DNA of 64,000 nt from Comamonas antarctica (GTDB taxonomy: Bacteria; Pseudomonadota; Gammaproteobacteria; Burkholderiales; Burkholderiaceae_C). Where the stretch lies: contig NZ_CP054841.1 in assembly GCF_013363755.1 (NCBI RefSeq), positions 558,001 through 622,000 of the forward strand, read 5' to 3'. The position numbers and the translations under genes are program-made. This document shows positions 43,367 through 51,839 of the stretch, piece after piece (the stretch's first letter is position 1; each line of letters starts with the position of its first letter). The notes beneath the pieces are model-generated. The model was not told the origin of the DNA, searched no databases, and saw only the letters and a program-made list of their open reading frames with translations.

Positions 43367-44131
43367 ATGACTGCTTCTTCCCGCTGGCTGCTGAAGGCCA
43401 CCCTGCTGACGGCATTTTCCCTGGGCGCGGTGGCCGTGCAGGCGCAGGAGCTGACGGTTTCCGCCGCCGCCAGCCTGACCAATGCCTTCCAGGCCGTGGG
43501 CCAGGCGTTCGAGAAGGCCCATCCCGGCACCCGGCTGACGTTCAACTTCGCCGCCTCGGGTCCGCTGCTGGCGCAGATCCAGCAGGGCGCACCCGTGGAC
43601 GTGTTTGCCTCGGCCGACCAGGAAACCATGGACCGCGCGGCCAAGGCCAGGCTGCTGGCCGAAGGCACGCGCGCCGACTTCGCGCGCAACACGCTGGTGC
43701 TGATCGTGCCCGCCTCGGCCAGCCATGTGCCGCAACAGCTCGCCGACCTGAATGGCGCCGCCTACAAGCGCATCGCCACCGGCACCCCCAGCTCGGTGCC
43801 CGTGGGCCGCTACACCATGGCTTCGGTGCAGGATGCAGGCCTGGCTTCGGCGCTGGAATCGAAGTGGATCTACGGCGAAAGCGTGCGCCAGGTGCTGAAC
43901 TACGTCGCGCGCGCCGAAGTCGACGCCGGCTTCGTCTACCGCACCGACGCGCTGATCGAGAAGGACAAGACGCGCATTGCGCTCACCGTGCCCACGGCCA
44001 CGCCCGTGAGCTACCCGATCGCGCAGGTCGCCGCCAGCAGGAACGCGGCGCTGGGCAAGGACTTCATTGCCTTCGTGCGCAGCGCTGCGGGCCAGCAGAT
44101 CCTCGAAGGCTTTGGCTTTTCCAAACCCTGA
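43367..44131 (+). CDS. modA: molybdate ABC transporter substrate-binding protein ModA
   Basis: A 254-residue periplasmic binding protein with a signal peptide (1-25, ending VAVQAQ) and the ModA pattern LTVSAAASLTNAFQAVG, FNFAASGPLLAQI and PVDVFASADQETMD. It captures molybdate or tungstate. AAAGGA stands 7 bases before ATG 43367. First gene of modABC, 19 bases before modB. Confidence 0.95.
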   Translation: MTASSRWLLKATLLTAFSLGAVAVQAQELTVSAAASLTNAFQAVGQAFEKAHPGTRLTFNFAASGPLLAQIQQGAPVDVFASADQETMDRAAKARLLAEGTRADFARNTLVLIVPASASHVPQQLADLNGAAYKRIATGTPSSVPVGRYTMASVQDAGLASALESKWIYGESVRQVLNYVARAEVDAGFVYRTDALIEKDKTRIALTVPTATPVSYPIAQVAASRNAALGKDFIAFVRSAAGQQILEGFGFSKP

Positions 44132-44149
44132 TCACCCGGCGCCCCCACC

Positions 44150-44803
44150 GTGCTGACCCCTCTTTGGCTGACGCTCAAGATCGCGCTGCTGGCGACGCTG
44201 CTGGCCGGCGCGGCCGGCATCGCGCTGGGCTGGTGGATGTCGCAGCGCCGCTTCGCGGGCAAGAACTTCGTCGATGCGCTGCTGATGCTGCCGATGGTGC
44301 TGCCGCCCACGGTGCTGGGCTACTACCTGATCGTGCTGATCGGGCGCAATGGCGTGCTGGGCCAGTACCTCGACCGCTGGTTCGGCATCAATCTGATGTT
44401 CACCTGGCAGGGCGCGGTGATCGCTGCCGCGCTGGTGTCGCTGCCGCTGGTCTACAAGGCCGCGCGCGCGGCGTTCGAGGACGTCGACGCGCGCTATCCG
44501 CATGCCGCGCGCACGCTCGGCGCGGGCGAGTTCGAGACCTTTGTGCGCATCACGCTGCCGCTGGCGGTGCGCGGCATCACGGCCGGGCTGATGCTGGCGT
44601 TCGCGCGCGCGATGGGCGAGTTCGGCGCGACGCTGATGATTGCCGGCAACCTGCCGGGCAAGACGCAGACGCTGTCGATCGCGATCTACGATGCGGTGCA
44701 GGCCGGCAACGATGCGCAGGCGCTGTGGCTCACGCTGGTGATCTCGGCCGTGTGCGTGGTGGTGCTGGTCGTCTCCAGCCGGCTGCTGCAGGCAAGGCAT
44801 TGA
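44150..44803 (+). CDS. modB: molybdate ABC transporter permease ModB
   Basis: A 217-residue inner-membrane permease with about five hydrophobic segments and the cytoplasmic EAA-like loop (RTLGAGEFETFVRITLPLA) that contacts ModC. GTG start at 44150; the N-terminus MLTPLWLTLKIALLAT is typical. One base separates it from modC. Confidence 0.95.
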   Translation: MLTPLWLTLKIALLATLLAGAAGIALGWWMSQRRFAGKNFVDALLMLPMVLPPTVLGYYLIVLIGRNGVLGQYLDRWFGINLMFTWQGAVIAAALVSLPLVYKAARAAFEDVDARYPHAARTLGAGEFETFVRITLPLAVRGITAGLMLAFARAMGEFGATLMIAGNLPGKTQTLSIAIYDAVQAGNDAQALWLTLVISAVCVVVLVVSSRLLQARH

Positions 44804-44804
44804 C

Positions 44805-45506
44805 ATGACGCAGATCACTCCCGTACTGGACCTTCACTTGCAGGCGACGCTCTCGTCGCCGGACCGCACTTTCGTGCTCGATGCGCGCTTCACTTCCACG
44901 GCCGCGCGCACCGCGCTGATCGGCGCCTCGGGCTCGGGCAAGTCCACGCTGCTGATGGCGATTGCCGGACTGGCTGCGCAGGCGCACGGCCATGTGCGCG
45001 TGAGCGGCCACACGCTCCTGGACACCGCGCGCGGCATCGATCTGCCCACACGCGAACGCCGCATCGGCGTGGTGTTTCAGGACTATGCGCTGTTTCCGCA
45101 CCTGACGGTGGAGCAGAACCTGGCCTTCGGGCTGTGCCGGCTGGGCCAGCGCCCCGACGCGGCGCAGCGCGAGCGCATCGATGCGCTGGTGCGCCAGTTC
45201 GGCCTGGAGGCCTTGCGCGCTGCGCTGCCGCGCCATCTGTCGGGCGGGCAGCGCCAGCGCGTGGCGCTGGCGCGCGCGCTTGCGCCCCAGCCCCGGCTGC
45301 TGCTGCTCGACGAACCGCTGTCGGCGCTCGATACGCAGTTGCGCGTGCGCCTGCGCGCAGAGCTCGCCGAGATGCTCGAGCGCGTGCAGATTCCGGTGCT
45401 GCTGGTGACGCACGACCCGAGCGATGTCGAGGCGCTGGCCCAGGCCGTGGTGCAGCTCGACGCGGGCCGCGTGGCGCGTGTGGACCTTGCGCGCATGCCG
45501 GCGTGA
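44805..45506 (+). CDS. modC: molybdate ABC transporter ATPase ModC, short form
   Basis: A 233-residue ATPase: Walker A GASGSGKST (40-48), signature LSGGQ (145-149), Walker B LLLLDEP (Asp169, Glu170). Typical ModC has about 350 residues with a C-terminal TOBE/MOP domain that senses molybdate; here the chain ends after the ATPase domain, so direct feedback inhibition is not expected. The short form is also seen in other Comamonadaceae-like genomes as far as I recall. Followed by a strong terminator. Confidence 0.93.
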   Translation: MTQITPVLDLHLQATLSSPDRTFVLDARFTSTAARTALIGASGSGKSTLLMAIAGLAAQAHGHVRVSGHTLLDTARGIDLPTRERRIGVVFQDYALFPHLTVEQNLAFGLCRLGQRPDAAQRERIDALVRQFGLEALRAALPRHLSGGQRQRVALARALAPQPRLLLLDEPLSALDTQLRVRLRAELAEMLERVQIPVLLVTHDPSDVEALAQAVVQLDAGRVARVDLARMPA

Positions 45507-45523
45507 TCGCATCGCAGGAATTG

Positions 45524-45561
45524 AAAAAGCCCCCGTTTCGCCAGAAACAAGGGCTTTTTTT
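45524..45561 (+). terminator. Rho-independent terminator after modC
   Basis: AAAAAGCCC and GGGCTTTTT pair, with a second inner stem GTTTC/GAAAC around the loop GCCA and a 2-base mismatch between them. It ends in a run of T. It starts 18 bases after the modC stop and, being symmetric with A at the other end, could also stop transcription of the convergent lipoprotein gene. Confidence 0.85.
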
Positions 45562-45604
45562 CTGCGCGTGACAGGCCGGCGAATGCCGGCTCGTCCTGCG
45601 CCGC

Positions 45605-46801
45605 TTAAAGCTTCACGGCCTTGATGCTGCTTTCGGCGGTGCAGGTCTTGGTGATGCTGTTGAGCGTCCAGCTGTTGGTCACGCTGTCCGTCGAGGTGCC
45701 GGTAAGGGCGCCGGTTTGCGCGTCCAGCTTCAGGCGCATGGTGCCGGTGCTCTCGCTGTAGTAGGTGGTCACGGCATTGGACAGCGACACGGAGCGCGGC
45801 TCCAGCAGCCGGAACTGCACTTCACCGGTGCGGGCGTTGAAATCGCCCGGGAGGTAGCCGGTCAGGCCGCCTTCCTGCACGCGCACCATCGCCGTACCGC
45901 GCTGGGCATTCAGCGCAATGTCGATCACCTCGCTCTCGTTTTCGGCGGGACTGGTGCAGTAGAGGCTGGCCTGCATGCCGCCCGCAAACACCACCTCGGG
46001 CGCGGGAACATTCTGGGACACGACGGTGCTGGTGTACTGGTAGCGCACGAACACATTGCCGCTGTTTTCAGCCAGGTCGGTGAGCACCGCCTGCACGATG
46101 TTGGCATTGCCGGACTGCAGCAGCCATTCGCCTGCCGTCCGGCCCGTGGTGCCCAGGGGCTTGTTCTGCACTGCGGCCGCCGCCAGCTGCAGCGTGTCGG
46201 TGGTCGCGCCGCCCAGCAGCCCGCCGGCCTGGCCGTTGAAATCAACCACGGCCTTGATGACCGCCGCCACGCCCAGCGAGGCGGCCACGGAAGGCACATA
46301 GGCTTCGCGCTCCGCGCTCGACAGGATGCCGTCGTGGTTGCTGTCGGCCAGCACGAAATCTGCGGTGGTGAAGTGCGTCACGCGCGCGGCGGGGAGGCTG
46401 GTCGCGGTGGCGACGCCGCTGCTGCCCGCGGCGGCAATGACCTGCTCGAGCGTGCCTAGCGTGGACACCAGCTTGATGCCGCCGCTCTTGCTGGCCACCA
46501 GGGTCAGCACGCCGGAGCCAAGGCTGCGCGGCACGGCCAGCGTGTAGTTGCCCTGGGCATCGGTGTCGGCCGAGCAGATGGCGGCACTGGCCGCATCGCG
46601 CGCCGCGGCGCCGTCGACTTGCAGGCAGACCTTGGCGCCGGCAATCGGCGCGTCGATCACCTGTCCGCTGACGGTCACCGCGCCCGCGGGAACCGATGCG
46701 CCGTTGTCCGCGGCGCTGCCATCACTGCCGCCACCACCACAGGCGCTCAGCAGCGCGGCCAGGCCCAAGGCCGAAAGCTTGTAATTCATCGTTGTACGCA
46801 T
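45605..46801 (-). CDS. probable lipoprotein with EF-hand-like calcium site
   Basis: A 398-residue protein. The lipobox LLSAC (Cys near residue 20) is followed by GGGGSDGS, typical of exported lipoproteins. Residues about 40-100 resemble a carboxypeptidase-regulatory-like beta-sandwich (VTVSGQVIDAPIAGAKVCLQ). The loop DSNHDGILSSAERE fits an EF-hand or dockerin-type calcium site. The C-terminal half is beta-rich without a recognised family. ATG 46801 is used; ATG 46789 also opens a signal peptide. A palindrome 34 bases upstream is likely its operator. Confidence 0.82.
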   Translation of the reverse strand: MRTTMNYKLSALGLAALLSACGGGGSDGSAADNGASVPAGAVTVSGQVIDAPIAGAKVCLQVDGAAARDAASAAICSADTDAQGNYTLAVPRSLGSGVLTLVASKSGGIKLVSTLGTLEQVIAAAGSSGVATATSLPAARVTHFTTADFVLADSNHDGILSSAEREAYVPSVAASLGVAAVIKAVVDFNGQAGGLLGGATTDTLQLAAAAVQNKPLGTTGRTAGEWLLQSGNANIVQAVLTDLAENSGNVFVRYQYTSTVVSQNVPAPEVVFAGGMQASLYCTSPAENESEVIDIALNAQRGTAMVRVQEGGLTGYLPGDFNARTGEVQFRLLEPRSVSLSNAVTTYYSESTGTMRLKLDAQTGALTGTSTDSVTNSWTLNSITKTCTAESSIKAVKL

Positions 46802-46834
46802 TGGGGTCTCGTTTTTGTCATGAAAACCCCATGA

Positions 46835-46852
46835 TTGTGACATATGTAACAA
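46835..46852. promoter_or_regulatory. near-perfect 18-bp palindrome upstream of the lipoprotein gene
   Basis: TTGTGACATATGTAACAA is symmetric except for one base pair. It lies 33 bases upstream of the minus-strand lipoprotein start and 238 bases upstream of kdpA. It is probably a dimer-binding operator of the lipoprotein promoter. The regulator family is unknown. Confidence 0.55.
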
Positions 46853-46926
46853 GAAGAAATTGCGCTTTTGCGCACGCCAACCAGCTGCATGAATGGCCCC
46901 CAATGCACCGGCATGGCCGCGCAGAA

Positions 46927-46975
46927 TTTACGCCGAATTTATGCGCCTGCCGTCTTGCGGCATGGCAAATTTACG
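46927..46975 (+). promoter_or_regulatory. candidate KdpE-binding direct repeats upstream of kdpA
   Basis: TTTACG-N5-TTTATG (46927-46943) repeats a T3A unit every 11 bp, as in the E. coli KdpE box TTTATA-N5-TTTACA; another TTTACG follows at 46970. It lies about 147 bases upstream of the kdpA ATG, in an AT-rich island. KdpE is encoded in the same operon. Confidence 0.5.
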
Positions 46976-47089
46976 CGCCCTGGGCGAACAATGGATTTGG
47001 CTATATCGCCTGCCAATCCGATACCCCCATGCTTCGCGTTTCCCCTTTCTTCTCTCCACCCGCCCCGGACCTTCACGGAGTGCTGCACC

Positions 47090-48844
47090 ATGCTTGAATG
47101 GGGCTTGTTTCTCGCGTTGCTGCTGGCCCTGGGCTGGCCGCTGGGGCATTACCTCGCGGCCGTCATGCGCGGCGCGCCCATGCGCGGCGATTGGCTGTTC
47201 GGCTGGCTCGAACGTTCGATCTACCGCCTGCTGGGCACGCGCCCCGACATCGGCATGGGCTGGCGCGGCTACGCCGCAGCCTTCTTGCTGAGCAACCTGC
47301 TGCTGGCACTTGCGGTCTGGGGCATCTTCATGACCCAGGCCTGGCTGCCGCTCAATCCCGATGGCGTGCCGAACATGCGCTGGGACCTGGCGCTGCACAG
47401 CATGGTCTCGTTTCTCACCAACACCAACCAGCAGCATTACTCCGGCCAGGCCCAGCTGTCGTATCTGGCGCAGATGACCGGGGTCATCGGGCTGCAGGTG
47501 GTCACGCCGGTGATGGGCTTGGCCGTGGCCGCGGCCACGCTGCGCGGGTTGCTGGGAGGGGTAGCGCCGAGCGGGCCAGCGCCTAGCGGGCCAGCGCCAC
47601 GCGGGTCAGCGCCAACCGCCCCAGGCGCCGCGTCGAGCGGCATCGATGTCGGCAACTACTGGGCCGATGTGGTGCGCGCCACGCTGCGCTTCGTGCTGCC
47701 GCTGTGCCTGCTGCTGTCCTTGCTGCTGACCTCGCAGGGCGTGCCCGCGACGCTGGCCGCCGGCCCCGTCGCGGCTCCGGTCGAGAGCAGCGCCACGTTC
47801 AGGGAGCAGAAGATCCCGCTGGGCCCGGTCGCGCCCATGGTCGCGATCAAGCAGCTGGGCAGCAATGGCGGCGGCTGGTATGGCCCGAACAGCACGGTGG
47901 CGCTGGAGAACCCGACGCCGCTGTCGAACTTCCTGCAGCTGCTGGCCATCGCGCTGATTCCGGTGTCCATCATCTTCATGATCGCGCCGTTCACCGGCCG
48001 GCGCCGGTTTGGCGCCCTGGTGTTCGGCAGCATGCTGTGCCTGTCGCTGCTGTCCACGGGGTTCTCGCTCTGGTCGGAGGCCCATTCCGCCACTGCCGCC
48101 GACAGCGCGCTGATGGAGGGCAAGGAACTGCGCCTGGGCGCCGAGGCCGCGGCGCTGTGGGCCGCGACGACCACGCAGGTCAACAACGGCTCGGTCAACC
48201 TGATGCTGGATTCGGCCGCGCCGCTGACCGGCCTGGCGGCCCTGAGCAACATGCTGATCAATGCGATCTGGGGCGGCGTCGGCTGCGGGCTGCAGCAGTT
48301 CATCGTCCACCTGCTGCTGAGCGTGTTCCTGGCGGGGCTGATGACCGGGCGCACGCCGGAGCTGTTCGGCCGCAAGATCGAGGCACCCGAGGTGCGGCTG
48401 CTGGCGGTGCTGGTGCTGTGGCAGCCGCTGGTGATCCTGGGCTTCACCGCGGTGGCGCTGGCCGTGCCCGGCCTGGCCGGCAACTCCAACCCGGGCTTCC
48501 ACGGCCTGAGCCAGGTGTTCTACGAATATGTCTCGGCGTTTGCCAACAATGGCTCGGGCTTCGAGGGCCTGGCCGACAACACGCTCTGGTGGAACCTCAG
48601 CGCGGCCTTCGTGCTGGCCGCGGGCCGCTATCCGGCGCTGCTGATTCCGCTGGCGCTTGCGGCCATGCTGGCGCGCAAGCGCCGCGCGCCCGAAAGCCCG
48701 GGCAGCCTGCAGGTGGAGACTCCCACCTTCGCGCTCACGCTGACCGCCATCGTTGTGATTCTCACGCTGCTGCAATTCATGCCGGTGCTGGTGCTCGGCC
48801 CGGTGGCCGACCATCTGGCCCTCGCGCCGCTGCGCGCGCCCTGA
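47090..48844 (+). CDS. kdpA: potassium-transporting ATPase subunit A (KdpA)
   Basis: A 584-residue, multi-helix channel-like subunit that binds and selects K+. All four filter regions are visible: [35 protein letters not shown] and [12 protein letters not shown] loop of about 25 residues made of Pro, Ala, Gly and Ser (about 163-190, coded by 15-bp repeats) is inserted between helices after the first filter. GGAG precedes ATG 47090. No kdpF was found upstream. It is the first gene of kdpABC-orf-kdpDE. Confidence 0.95.
   Translation: MLEWGLFLALLLALGWPLGHYLAAVMRGAPMRGDWLFGWLERSIYRLLGTRPDIGMGWRGYAAAFLLSNLLLALAVWGIFMTQAWLPLNPDGVPNMRWDLALHSMVSFLTNTNQQHYSGQAQLSYLAQMTGVIGLQVVTPVMGLAVAAATLRGLLGGVAPSGPAPSGPAPRGSAPTAPGAASSGIDVGNYWADVVRATLRFVLPLCLLLSLLLTSQGVPATLAAGPVAAPVESSATFREQKIPLGPVAPMVAIKQLGSNGGGWYGPNSTVALENPTPLSNFLQLLAIALIPVSIIFMIAPFTGRRRFGALVFGSMLCLSLLSTGFSLWSEAHSATAADSALMEGKELRLGAEAAALWAATTTQVNNGSVNLMLDSAAPLTGLAALSNMLINAIWGGVGCGLQQFIVHLLLSVFLAGLMTGRTPELFGRKIEAPEVRLLAVLVLWQPLVILGFTAVALAVPGLAGNSNPGFHGLSQVFYEYVSAFANNGSGFEGLADNTLWWNLSAAFVLAAGRYPALLIPLALAAMLARKRRAPESPGSLQVETPTFALTLTAIVVILTLLQFMPVLVLGPVADHLALAPLRAP
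47570..47628 (+). repeat. in-frame 15-bp tandem repeat in kdpA
   Basis: Units near GCGCCGAGCGGGCCA occur three to four times and encode [15 protein letters not shown] and APTAP. They form a flexible extra loop that normal KdpA proteins lack; the copy number may vary between strains. Confidence 0.7.
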
Positions 48845-48854
48845 AGGAAACTCC

Positions 48855-50852
48855 ATGCGAAACGCACACTCCCAAGAGAGCCTGCGCCCGGCGCTGATCG
48901 CCGCGTTCACCAAGCTCGCGCCGCAGCACATGCTGCGCAATCCGGTCATGGCCGTGGTCTGGGCCGGCACGCTGCTCGCGGCCGCAGCCACGCTGGCCGG
49001 CCTGGCGGCACCGGGTTTCGGCATGGCCGTGACCGCCATCCTGTTGATCACCGTGCTGTTCGGCAACTTCGCCGAAGCGGTGGCCGAGTCGCGCGGCCGC
49101 GGCCAGGCGGCGTCGCTGCGGCGCGCGCGCCAGGACCTGATGGCGCGGCGCATCGACGCCGCGGGCGGCGAGGCCCGCGTGCCCGCGGCCGAACTGCGCC
49201 CCGGCGACCAGGTGCTGGTCGAGGCCGGCGAGCTCGTGCCGGCCGACGGCGAGATCGAACAGGGCCTGGCCTCGATCAACGAGGCGGCCGTGACCGGCGA
49301 ATCGGCGCCGGTGCTGCGCGAGGCCGGCACCGACCGCTCGGGCGTGATTGGCGGCACGCTGGTGCTGTCCGACCGCATCGTGGTGCGCGTCACCGCCGAG
49401 CCGGGCCACAGCTTCCTCGACCGCATGATCGCGCTGGTCGAAGGCTCGAGTCGGCAAAAGACGCCCAACGAGATCGCGCTGGGCCTGCTGCTGATGGTGA
49501 TGACGCTGACTTTCGCCATCGTTGTCGCGACGCTGCCCTTCATTGGCGGCTTCGTCGGCGTCGAGGTCAATCCGGTGCTGCTGGTGGCGCTGCTGGTATG
49601 CCTGATTCCGACCACCATTGGCGGGCTGCTGCCGGCCAACGGCATTGCCGGCATGAACCGCGCGCTGCAGGCCAATGTGCTGGCCAAGTCGGGCAAGGCC
49701 GTCGAAGTCGCGGGCGACATCGATGTGCTGCTGCTCGACAAGACCGGCACCATCACCCATGGCGACCGCCAGGCCACCGCCTTCCACGCCCTGCCCGGCG
49801 TGGGCTTGCCGCAGCTGCGCGAGGCCGCGCTGCTGGCCTCGCTCGCCGACCCGACGCCCGAAGGCAAGTCGGTGGTGAAGCTGGCCGGCCTGGCGCTTGA
49901 GGCACCCGCCGGCGCGCAGTTCGTGCCGTTTTCGGCGCAAACGCGCATGTCGGGCGTGGACCTGCCGGGCGGGCGCGTGATCCGCAAGGGCGCGCTGGCG
50001 GCAATGGCCGCGCATGTGCGCGCGCTGGGCGGCCAGGTGCCGGTGGCGCTGGAGCAGCGCGTGGCCGACATCGCGCGCACCGGCGCCACGCCGCTGGTGG
50101 TCAGCGACGGGCGCCAGCTGCTGGGCGTGATCGCGCTGTCGGACGTCGTCAAGCACGGCATCCGCGAGCGTTTCGCGCAGCTGCGCGCAATGGGCATCAA
50201 GACGGTGATGATCACTGGCGACAACCCGCTCACGGCGGCGCATATCGCGGCCGAGGCCGGGGTCGATGACTACATTGCCGAGGCGCGGCCCGAGGACAAG
50301 CTCGCGCGCATCCGCGCCGAGCAGGCCGAAGGCCGGCTGGTGGCCATGGTCGGCGATGGCACCAATGACGCGCCCGCGCTGGCCCAGGCCGACATCGGGC
50401 TGGCGATGAACTCGGGCACGCAGGCCGCCAAGGAGGCCGGCAACATGGTCGATCTCGACTCCGATCCGGCCAAGCTGCTGGCCGTGGTGGAGATCGGCAA
50501 GCAGCAGCTCATCACGCGCGGCGCGCTGACCACCTTCTCGCTGGCCAACGACGTGTCGAAGTACTTTGCCATCCTGCCCGCGCTGTTTGCCGTGGCGATT
50601 CCGCAGATGGCCGCGCTCAACGTGATGCAGCTGTCGAGCCCTTCGAGCGCGGTGCTGTCGGCGCTGGTCTTCAACGCCGTGATCATTCCGCTGCTGATTC
50701 CCCTCGCGCTGCGCGGCGTGCGCTTTCGCGCCGCGGGCGCAACCGCGCTGCTGCGCCGCAACATGCTGGTCTACGGCCTGGGCGGGCTGCTGCTGCCTTT
50801 CATTGCCATCAAGCTCATCGACCTGCTGCTGTCGACGCTGTTCCACCTCTGA
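48855..50852 (+). CDS. kdpB: potassium-transporting ATPase subunit B (KdpB)
   Basis: A 665-residue P-type ATPase. The phosphorylation motif DKTGT has its Asp at residue 295; TGES of the actuator domain and [14 protein letters not shown] of the P domain are intact. It couples ATP hydrolysis to K+ uptake with KdpA. The N-terminus is slightly shorter than in E. coli (682). A 10-base gap follows kdpA. Confidence 0.97.
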   Translation: MRNAHSQESLRPALIAAFTKLAPQHMLRNPVMAVVWAGTLLAAAATLAGLAAPGFGMAVTAILLITVLFGNFAEAVAESRGRGQAASLRRARQDLMARRIDAAGGEARVPAAELRPGDQVLVEAGELVPADGEIEQGLASINEAAVTGESAPVLREAGTDRSGVIGGTLVLSDRIVVRVTAEPGHSFLDRMIALVEGSSRQKTPNEIALGLLLMVMTLTFAIVVATLPFIGGFVGVEVNPVLLVALLVCLIPTTIGGLLPANGIAGMNRALQANVLAKSGKAVEVAGDIDVLLLDKTGTITHGDRQATAFHALPGVGLPQLREAALLASLADPTPEGKSVVKLAGLALEAPAGAQFVPFSAQTRMSGVDLPGGRVIRKGALAAMAAHVRALGGQVPVALEQRVADIARTGATPLVVSDGRQLLGVIALSDVVKHGIRERFAQLRAMGIKTVMITGDNPLTAAHIAAEAGVDDYIAEARPEDKLARIRAEQAEGRLVAMVGDGTNDAPALAQADIGLAMNSGTQAAKEAGNMVDLDSDPAKLLAVVEIGKQQLITRGALTTFSLANDVSKYFAILPALFAVAIPQMAALNVMQLSSPSSAVLSALVFNAVIIPLLIPLALRGVRFRAAGATALLRRNMLVYGLGGLLLPFIAIKLIDLLLSTLFHL

Positions 50853-50862
50853 GGGTTCTGTC

Positions 50863-51492
50863 ATGGATATTTCCACTTTTCCCGGCGCTGCGCCGGCCCC
50901 GGCCCCGGCCGCGCTGGCAGCGCGCGGCCTGCTGCGCGGCGCCCTGGGCCTGACCGGGCTGACGCTGGCCGGTTTCGGCTTTCTCTACGCGCTGGCCGGC
51001 GTCGGGCTGGGCCAGGCGCTGTTTCCCGCGGCCGCCAACGGCAGCCTGCTCGAGCAGGGCGGCCGCGTGGTCGGCTCGGCGCTGGTGGCGCAGCCGTTCA
51101 CGGGCGCGCGCTACTTCCAGCCGCGGCCTTCGGCGGCGGGCTACGACACCATGGCCCTGGCCGGCAGCAACCAGGCGCGCAGCCACCCCGAACTGCGCGC
51201 GCGCCTCGATGCGGCGCGCGCCGCGGTGGCGCAGCGCGAGGGCATCGCGCCCGCCGCCGTGCCCGCCGAGCTGTTCACCCAATCGGGCAGCGGCAGCGAC
51301 CCGCATATCAGTCCCGAGGGCGCCGCCGTGCAGATCGCGCGCGTGGCGCAGGCGCGCGGCATGCCGCGGGCCGCGCTGGAGCAACTGGTCGCGCAGCATA
51401 CCGAGACGCGGCAGCTGGGCGTGCTGGGTCAGCCGCGGGTGAATGTGCTGGCGCTCAATCTGGCGCTGGATGCCAAGGAAGCAGCGCGATGA
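50863..51492 (+). CDS. kdpC: potassium-transporting ATPase subunit C (KdpC)
   Basis: A 209-residue subunit with one N-terminal membrane helix (about 25-50) and a periplasmic domain with the conserved FQPRPSAAGYD, GSNQARSHP and SGSGSDPHISPEGA. It stabilises the complex. The first 22 residues are Ala/Pro-rich and longer than usual. ATG 50863 follows the kdpB stop by 10 bases. The stop overlaps the next ORF (ATGA). Confidence 0.95.
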   Translation: MDISTFPGAAPAPAPAALAARGLLRGALGLTGLTLAGFGFLYALAGVGLGQALFPAAANGSLLEQGGRVVGSALVAQPFTGARYFQPRPSAAGYDTMALAGSNQARSHPELRARLDAARAAVAQREGIAPAAVPAELFTQSGSGSDPHISPEGAAVQIARVAQARGMPRAALEQLVAQHTETRQLGVLGQPRVNVLALNLALDAKEAAR

Positions 51493-51788
51493 GCCGTGAA
51501 CTCGCGGTGGGTGTCGCGGCTGGCGCCGAGCGGCTGGAACTGGTGGTGCTGGGCGGCTCGCCGCGCCTGTGCCGGGCAAGCTTTCCGTCGACTCCCATTG
51601 GCTGGGCCGCCGTGCGCGGATTTCTTGCCGGGTACCGCCGGCCGGTGCGCCTGGCCGTGGCGGGTGCGGCGGCGCTGGGCTTTGCGTTGGCCGTGGGCAA
51701 CACGCCGGAGCGCCGCGTGCTGATCATGTCCCCTGGACCCGCGAAATCGGCGCTGCAACTGGCTGTGCAGGCGAAGAATCACCGGTAG
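51489..51788 (+). CDS. small ORF between kdpC and kdpD, unknown function
   Basis: A 99-residue protein starting with an ATGA overlap of the kdpC stop and ending 40 bases before kdpD, so it is expressed with the operon. One hydrophobic segment (about 53-70, VRLAVAGAAALGFALAVG) suggests a membrane anchor or small helix; the first half is basic and aromatic (SPRLCRASFPSTPIGW). I do not recognise a family. Codon use matches the neighbours, which favours a real gene. It is absent from the classical kdp operon of E. coli. Confidence 0.6.
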   Translation: MSRELAVGVAAGAERLELVVLGGSPRLCRASFPSTPIGWAAVRGFLAGYRRPVRLAVAGAAALGFALAVGNTPERRVLIMSPGPAKSALQLAVQAKNHR

Positions 51789-51797
51789 GCTTGGCGC

Positions 51798-51839
51798 ATG
51801 CACTACATGAACTTCCAGGCGCCCTGCGATGGGCGCTGA
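51798..51839 (+). CDS. possible 13-residue leader peptide before kdpD
   Basis: MHYMNFQAPCDGR ends in a TGA overlapping the first codons of kdpD (kdpD ATG at 51829). Ribosomes finishing it would be placed over the kdpD start, as in coupled translation. There is only a weak ribosome binding site and no proof that it is translated. Confidence 0.25.
   Translation: MHYMNFQAPCDGR

Noticed and set aside
46868..47089. kdpF before kdpA
   Set aside because: No short hydrophobic frame with a ribosome binding site was found upstream of kdpA.
47606..50876. Long minus-strand frames opposite kdpA and kdpB
   Set aside because: Antisense shadows; kdpA and kdpB show every expected motif.
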